Of a stretch of DNA of 64,000 bases, positions 58,601-64,000 are shown piece after piece (within the stretch, counting starts at the first letter, position 1; each line of letters starts with the position of its first letter). The notes under the pieces were generated by a model. That model did not search any database. It had not been told where the DNA came from and saw only the letters and a program-made list of their open reading frames with translations. The position numbers were made by a program, and so were the translations under genes. Source of the stretch: Paracamarosporium sp. OC-R06-R3. Its lineage: Eukaryota; Ascomycota; Dothideomycetes; Pleosporales; Didymosphaeriaceae. The stretch lies in NCBI GenBank assembly GCA_019828545.1, contig JACVRA010000024.1, positions 124,001 to 188,000 on the forward strand, written 5' to 3'.

Positions 58601-58790
58601 GGTTAGGCGTTGCCTTTTTGTTCGACGCGGTGGGTTTCAACGACTCCGTCGTATTGGATTTCGATGCGCGCAGTTCATTCATGATCCTCTCCTTTACGAT
58701 CCGCGTGACGCGACTTTCGTTCTCGTCATAGTCTTCGACTGCCAATTGAGCGGCTGGATGTTCAGCCGCGCTTTCGCGTTCAACATACAT
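55606..58790 (-). CDS. Degenerate C2H2 zinc-finger protein
   Basis: Two exons, 58790-56483 and 56432-55606, joined over a 50-nt intron with a GTCAGT donor and TAG acceptor: 3135 nt, 1044 aa. The first 600 or so residues are polar, low-complexity and probably disordered. A serine/acidic patch (DDEGGDDSDDDDD) and basic KKK segment precede a compact Cys/His region, roughly residues 675-740, with CPFYQR, CRGEGF, a helix ending HLKRVHT, CPRC and HLAQDDVC. This looks like one C2H2-like finger with unusual spacing plus an adjacent one. A conserved segment (FMNARSTEEKWRMLYRMLFP) follows. This arrangement recurs in a large lineage of filamentous ascomycete proteins often linked to transcription or heterokaryon incompatibility loci; its target is unknown. 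The C-terminal part is again disordered. Confidence 0.82.
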
Positions 58791-59972
58791 GGCGGGCTTG
58801 CAGTTGCCGTGACTCCGTTGTGCAGCGTTTTCGTACGATCAAAGGCGTAGAGGTCGCGCCAGGTGTTTATGAGAGCGCATCGGCACCAATTTGCGGCGGA
58901 GTAGTTCACGGCAGTTCCAACGCACGAGGCTGAGCTGGACCTGCATACTCAACAGCACAAATGTGCGGTCGTGTGGCGCTGTGGCGGTGCTGCATCGTGG
59001 TTCGTATTCATCAGCCCTCCAGCGTACACCAATCTGCGATTGTAGTTAGCTCTAGCGCTCGCTTCTGTCCTGCTCTGACCAGTAGCAGATGTTGGCCCCC
59101 GACACCTCATTGTGGCGCATGCGCTCAGTCGGACTGTCGCACACTTGTGCGATGAACTGAGTGTCTGAGATCGCACGCTCAAGCTTGCGCAGATGTCGAG
59201 ATGGCTAGATGTAACAACGAATTCGACCTTGCCATGCCTACACATTGTAGGTATAAAATCGAGGATAGCAGTCATCAAGATGAAATATCGTTCCAACGAC
59301 ACAGGACTGCTCAGGAAAAGTCAACAGCATCCCGTTGATCAGATAAATTCTCACTAGCGACTCAATGAACTCAAAGATGCCTTCAAAACCCACGGAGGGG
59401 ACTCAACCGCGAGATGGGGGACGGAAACCATGTTCTCATACAAGTCCTTGATGAAACTCGAAGTGTTTGGTAGGGTTGCCTAGTTTCCAAATTCGTATCC
59501 GCATAAACTAATCGACTGGCCTATTAGAATTTGTTGTCCTTGCGATCAATACCTTAACCGTCGACTCCATCTTCCACGAGAAGCTCAACCTAAAGCGGAG
59601 GTTTCGTGATGCGCGTCGTGGGAAGAGGCTCGGTGTTTTCAAAAGATATATGGGAAATGTTTCTAGGAGAGGTGTTAGGCAAACGCGGCAGGTATATCAG
59701 GACGAGCCGTTGTAGCAGTTTAGTATTCGAGAAAAGGCTTGAAGGCCATCGGCGTCGGCGTCGGTGTTGGTGTAGCATGTTAAAAGTTCAGAATTGAGGT
59801 ATGTAGAACACAATCTGTGGATGAGCTGGTAGTAGCGCATGTTGCCCATTCATACCAAATGCTTGAGTCCGTTGTATTGGGGATCTGGTGACGGACTATG
59901 TCATCGGTCGATGATAGATTGAGCATGCAGGCAACTTCTTCAAGTGACCAACTTCAGCACAGAAGGCCCACC
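58791..59972. other. Intergenic region
   Basis: Upstream of the zinc-finger gene and downstream of the DUF1741 gene. Open frames up to 117 codons, none recognisable. A GTCGGC/GTCGGT repetition near 59750-59770 is the only low-complexity feature. Confidence 0.4.
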
Positions 59973-62098
59973 TCACCGTTCATCTCTCAACCCTTTCGCA
60001 TCCTCTACCGCTGCCCTTGCAATCTTCTTCAAAGCCACTTTCCAGTCCGCCTCTCGAAACCTTTCCCACCGGTCCAAATCCTCTCCAGCCTCTATACTCA
60101 GCGTCTCATACCCTTGCTTGATCACACTGTGCACCTCCCTAGGACTGAGATTCTTACTCCTCAACACGCCTTTCCCTTCCTTCCCTTCTAGTAGCGCATG
60201 ATAATGTCCGGATACATTGACGAGTGTCTGCATCGACGTTGAGCTACTTAGATCGAAAGCATCGCGGAATTTAGTAAGGACATCGCCCGTCTCTACGAGT
60301 TTGTAGAAGAGATCGTCGTAGGCGGCAGGGTCGGGTAAGAAGTTTTCGCCGCTGGAAAGGGCAAACGCGAGGAGGTTGACAAGGAGAGACACCATATCGG
60401 AGGAGCGGTGCAGTGCGCGAATGTCAGAAACATAGGTGGTCAAGAAGCGGAAGAAGGAAAGGAGAGAGCGCCAGAGCTCGGACCAGTGGTAGGTGATGCG
60501 CACTTTTGCTCGGCTGAGATATGAAAGAAGACGTAGGAGAACGCCAAGGGATAGGCTGTCGGATGTTAGCGTTGATCGTGCCTCTGTACCCATGCGCTTA
60601 CGTATAGAAATCGACATCTAGTTTCCGTCGCAGATTGTGGTTGATTCCATCTATCGCGAGGTCTATTATGACGGACGCAGATGTACGATCACCCCTTACG
60701 AGGGGTAGATAGGGTTGCCGCTGTCGGCATAGTCGCACTGACAGCTTGTTCTCGTCACTGCACAGTCGTTTCACTAGTGACTGGTCCTCGACAAGGATCT
60801 GCAGGATGAAAAGGCTAAGATAGGTGTACAATGCCGCTCGCTGGGTGCGATGCGCATGTTGGAATAGATATGAGGTGAGGGAAAGAAAAGCGCTCATAGG
60901 GGAAGAGTCGCCCTTGTTCCGCGGTTCTGCGGAGACAAGATTGAAGCAAAAGACCTTGTTTGCATTGGCAAAATCGTACGTGGACAGGAGTATGCCGAGT
61001 TCGGGCCCAGGGCTGAGAAAGCAGTGAGCAAGCATCTTTCATTGTGTGTGAATTCTACATACAGTGTTGCAAATAATGACTTGCTCTCTTCAGCACTCGG
61101 CGTAGGTGTTGATGGCCGTGATGCAGGCGATAGCAATCCCAGTCCAAAGTAATTCAGCGTGGAGCCTAACGACCAGCCCTCAGGCATGTCGTCTTGCACG
61201 GCGATATAGGCATCCCTTAACCTGACACATGTCTCTCCAAAGCTTGCGATAATTTTCTGTATAATGGCATCATTTACGAAATCGTCGAGCCGTAGCCTAT
61301 ACGGATTCTGGAACTCGAATTTGTTGTAGTTGACGAGCAGGCCTAGCAGGTAGAAGGCAGGCAACACCTGCGTACTGTCTTCACAGTCTTGAATGTATTT
61401 CATGAGTGACGGAAACAGGTCTCGGTGTGTAAAGTAGGAAGGGAGCACCGTGAGAAAGCCGGCGGCGGTGATGGAGAGCGTCGTTCGTACGGCTTTGAGT
61501 CGCAGAGGTACTGTTGTCCATCAGCACAATGATGTGGAAACGCCTTTGCCCATGCGTACTGGTTCTTCCGTTCCGTATAACCATATCCAACGCGCCCACG
61601 AATTCGGCCATAACCACGTCCGCATCGTGTAGGCCCGCCAGCACCGAAATGATATCCGAGCTCGGGTTGGTGTATTTCTTGGTCAGGGCAGCGTCTAGGA
61701 ACACGGTCAAGGTCTGATCTGTAAGCCAGCGCACATACCATAAACAGTCGGCCTCATACCTCGAGCGCAATCTCATCTGAGGGTGCCGCGCCCGCCTTTA
61801 TCCGTGCAATGGCGCGGCGAAAGAGCTCCTGCGAGTGTTCTTGCAGATGCAGCATCTCGTCGGGCGAGATGCCGCCCAACACGCGCTTGAAGCCCGCATG
61901 GTCTGGTCTGTGGAGGAAGAACTCTTCCCAGAAGCCTTCGGAGAGCTCCACGTCCTCGTCTTCTTCCTGTCGTCGCTTTCAGTAAGGAACGCGCCCGGCG
62001 GCGGGGAGGGGACGCACGCGAAAGAGGGTTTGGTAGAGGTGGATGATCTTGGGCTGGAACGACTGCTGCGAGACCTGCGTGAGGGGCGACGGCTCCAT
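59973..62098 (-). CDS. ARMH3-like protein (DUF1741)
   Basis: Six exons: 62098-62018, 61966-61760, 61713-61560, 61510-61063, 61012-60602 and 60555-59973 (1884 nt, 627 aa). Introns are 46-51 nt, GT-AG. The N-terminal segment QPKIIHLYQTLFR, then GFWEEFFLHRPDH, and the C-terminal half (for example DLAIDGINHNLRRKLD and RAKVRITYHWSELWRSLLSFFRFL, in helical repeats) match the fungal DUF1741/UPF0588 family, homologous to human ARMH3 (C10orf76). The animal protein is an all-helical scaffold that recruits PI4KB at the Golgi and is needed for PI4P supply; whether the fungal one does the same is inference. Earlier UPF0588 annotation as a membrane protein is not supported by a clear helix here. Joins were fixed by phase and by homology of the flanking residues. 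Confidence 0.9.
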
Positions 62099-62429
62099 GG
62101 TGGGCTCGTCGTGGCGCGACGGGCCTCTGGAGCTGCGCTGTCGTCTTGCCCACCGTCCGTGTTGCGATATGCGCGCCAAATCGGTGGCTAGGGCCAGATC
62201 GTGACCAGGGCAGCCGTGACACAACCACGACTCTTATCCATTGCCTGATTCGGCGCCAGTACTCGTTGTGAGCATGCAAAACCAATAGCACACGTCTGCG
62301 TTGGTATTATTCGTAGCTGTCACTGTGAATAGGAAAAGTCGGCTGCGGATTGTTTGTCCTATAGTGGGGCATCTGATTATCTTCAGAGCATTCCCCAGGT
62401 TGGTTCACAACCAACTCCAGCTATCCAGA
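62099..62429. other. Divergent upstream region DUF1741/NRK1
   Basis: About 330 bp between the start codons of the DUF1741 gene (minus) and nicotinamide riboside kinase (plus). Both promoters must be here. The NRK1 frame is open upstream, but no conserved sequence supports an earlier start. Confidence 0.5.
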
Positions 62430-63191
62430 ATGGCAGAACCCATCCTCCTGCTCGGTATATCCGGTCCCTCCTCCTCAGGCAAAACAACCCTCTCCCGCCT
62501 CCTCCGCGACGCATTCCCGCCCCACCAACTCACCATCCTACACCTAGACGACTTCTACCTCACTGATGCCGAGATCCCTGTCAAGAACGGAATTCAAGAC
62601 TGGGACTGTATAGAATCGCTCAATCTACCGCAGCTACAGCAGACGCTTACCTACATCAAAGAGCACGGCAAGTCGCCGCCGGATTTCGTGTCCAAGGAAG
62701 ACCAGAATAGCGTAGGCGAGCACGGTGTTAGCCCCGATGTTGTGGAGAAGACGAGAGATAGGATACGAAGGGTAGTAGACCAGGCGGACTGGAAGAGGAA
62801 GATTTGCATCGTAGATGGGTTTCTTCTTTTCAGTGAGGACATGAAGGAAGTGCGTGAACTCTTTGACATAAAGATGTTTCTGAGAACGAGCTATGCAACT
62901 GCAAAGAAGAGACGCGAGGCGAGAAGTGGCTATGTTACGCTGGAGGGGTTTTGGGAAGATCCACCAGGTTACGTGGACAAGATCGTGTGGCCAAATTATG
63001 TGCAGGATCACAAATTCTTGTTCGTTGATGGAAATGTAGAAGGAGATCTAGACGAAGGAGTCTGCAAAAGTATTGGAGTCGAAGCGATGCCGCGAGAGGT
63101 CGAAGAGAATATGGGAAGGTGCTTAGAGTGGGCAGTAAGCGTACTAGAGAGAGCCATAACAGGCGCCCCGGATGAGGCTCCCGAACGTTGA
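62430..63191 (+). CDS. NRK1: Nicotinamide riboside kinase
   Basis: Single exon of 253 aa from the ATG at 62430, chosen because the next residues begin the core; 43 in-frame codons upstream from 62301 look non-coding. The P-loop is GISGPSSSGKTT, followed by LHLDDFYLTD (Walker B-like Asp and substrate contact) and the WDCIESLN segment, then IVDGFLLF. These are the marks of the Nrk1 branch of the uridine-kinase-like P-loop family. It phosphorylates nicotinamide or nicotinic acid riboside with ATP to the mononucleotide for NAD salvage. Length agrees with yeast Nrk1 (240 aa). Its neighbours are unrelated. Confidence 0.93.
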   Translation: MAEPILLLGISGPSSSGKTTLSRLLRDAFPPHQLTILHLDDFYLTDAEIPVKNGIQDWDCIESLNLPQLQQTLTYIKEHGKSPPDFVSKEDQNSVGEHGVSPDVVEKTRDRIRRVVDQADWKRKICIVDGFLLFSEDMKEVRELFDIKMFLRTSYATAKKRREARSGYVTLEGFWEDPPGYVDKIVWPNYVQDHKFLFVDGNVEGDLDEGVCKSIGVEAMPREVEENMGRCLEWAVSVLERAITGAPDEAPER

Positions 63192-63530
63192 TGCGATTAA
63201 GATATGTGAATAAAGGAGAAAGGACAGTCAATAGTGGTTGGAGATAAAAAGATTCCGACATTTGGTTCGTCTTACAAACATCATTGCCGCAACTGCTCTA
63301 CAGCATAAAAAACCCGACCCTGGTTGGGCGAACCTTGGTCACCACGGCGCCTGAACCCGAGAGATAATCGTACAATGCGTGCTCCAGAGAGATGCAGAAA
63401 AAACATACTTGCACAAATAAGGTAGGTCGGATGGACTCGAGGATTGTTGAGGTTGTTCAGGATCCAAATAGAAAGCGCATCCTAGATAAGCGTAGTCAAA
63501 CGACTCACGTCTGGCATGTAGACGTAAGGT
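63192..63530. other. Convergent 3' region
   Basis: Between NRK1 and EAF3, which end towards each other. No gene or repeat seen. Confidence 0.45.
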
Positions 63531-64000
63531 TTAGGTGCTCGTCTTGACCTTTTCGATGTAGGCCGTCCCTGGGCTCTCATAGACTGATTGGAAGAAGCTG
63601 GTGACCTGCGGCTCCTTCTGGAGCCAGTGCGTCATCGCGCCAAGTTCTTCTCGTAGCCTATTCACAGCCTGTACGTCCATGTTGGTTTGCGCAATAAGTT
63701 CTGGCATCGAAACTTGAGAAAGTCAGCAACTAAGCATTGAGACCAGCCGTGCAGAGGCTTGCGGCTTACCAAAAAGACGGAGCAGATGCTCGCCACCGTA
63801 AATATCCGCTACTGCCTTCCCAGCAAGGTCGCCGGTGGGTCGGTTGATAGCCGAGTAGATGTCAAAGAATTGCTCCCGCTCGAATCGATACAGAAGGAGG
63901 CGACCAAGTGCCTTATTGAAATACTCCTTCAGGCCATGAATCACCTCTTGAAGGATGTCGGTCTCAGCGTTGCTGCGCATACCTGCTGCTGTCGCATAGG
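63531..64000 (-). CDS. EAF3: EAF3/MRG15, C-terminal part (MRG domain)
   Basis: Only the 3' end is in the window; the gene continues past the right edge. Exons seen are 63770 to at least 64000 and 63712-63531, joined over a 57-nt intron (63713-63769) with GTAAGC, a GCTGAC branch site and an AAG acceptor. The joined sequence ILQEVIHGLKEYFNKALGR, then [39 protein letters not shown] and HWLQKEP is the C-terminal half of the MRG domain. The N-terminal chromodomain would lie outside. Eaf3 is shared by the NuA4 acetyltransferase and the Rpd3S deacetylase, where it reads H3K36 methylation. Confidence 0.9.

Noticed and set aside
62301..62429. Earlier start for nicotinamide riboside kinase
   Set aside because: The 43 extra residues have no family resemblance and family members begin just before the P-loop, as from 62430.

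Overview
The window looks like nuclear DNA of a filamentous ascomycete (Pezizomycotina; a Dothideomycete such as a member of the Pleosporales fits best, but this is an inference). Genes lie on both strands, most are split by short introns (46-104 nt, GT-AG, often with a CTGAC or CTAAC branch site), and several families are typical of fungi: L-2-aminoadipate reductase for lysine synthesis, malate synthase ending in a peroxisomal signal, mitochondrial uL30m, a DUF1741/ARMH3 protein and a DUF7587 protein. I rebuilt exon joins by reading frame, splice sites and family continuity. Each rebuilt model is divisible by three.

Layout. 0.6-8.7 kb: an App1-type phosphatidate phosphatase (-), a short-chain dehydrogenase (-), LSM1 (+) and a small unidentified spliced gene (-). 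8.7-12.3 kb is gene-poor. 12.3-25.4 kb: mitochondrial NFU1 (-), LYS2-type aminoadipate reductase (-), a divergent type II membrane protein (+), a nucleoside 2-deoxyribosyltransferase-like gene (-), a DUF7587 ADP-ribosyltransferase-like gene (-) and mitochondrial uL30m (+). 25.4-32.0 kb: dynactin p150 (-) and a peroxisomal ABCD half-transporter (-) with a GC-AG intron.

32.4-40.1 kb is the most accessory-looking part: an intact Baeyer-Villiger-type flavin monooxygenase (-), a 5-oxoprolinase/hydantoinase-B gene (-) that lacks most of its N-terminal half and has an in-frame TGA, and a divergent Dal5-type MFS transporter (+) with an in-frame TAA. The last two look like a decaying catabolic pair flanked by AT-rich DNA.

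40.4-64 kb: a LisH/WD40 TBL1/SIF2-like gene (-) divergent from a TMEM115-like gene (+), a three-exon secreted six-cysteine protein (+), a very large ankyrin-repeat protein (-), a secreted DUF3455 protein (+), malate synthase with C-terminal SKL (+), a degenerate C2H2 zinc-finger protein (-), a DUF1741/ARMH3 protein (-), nicotinamide riboside kinase (+) and the 3' end of EAF3/MRG15 (-), which runs off the right edge.

Apart from the 32-40 kb block, neighbours do not form an obvious pathway. I saw no rRNA, tRNA, CRISPR array or intact transposon by eye.
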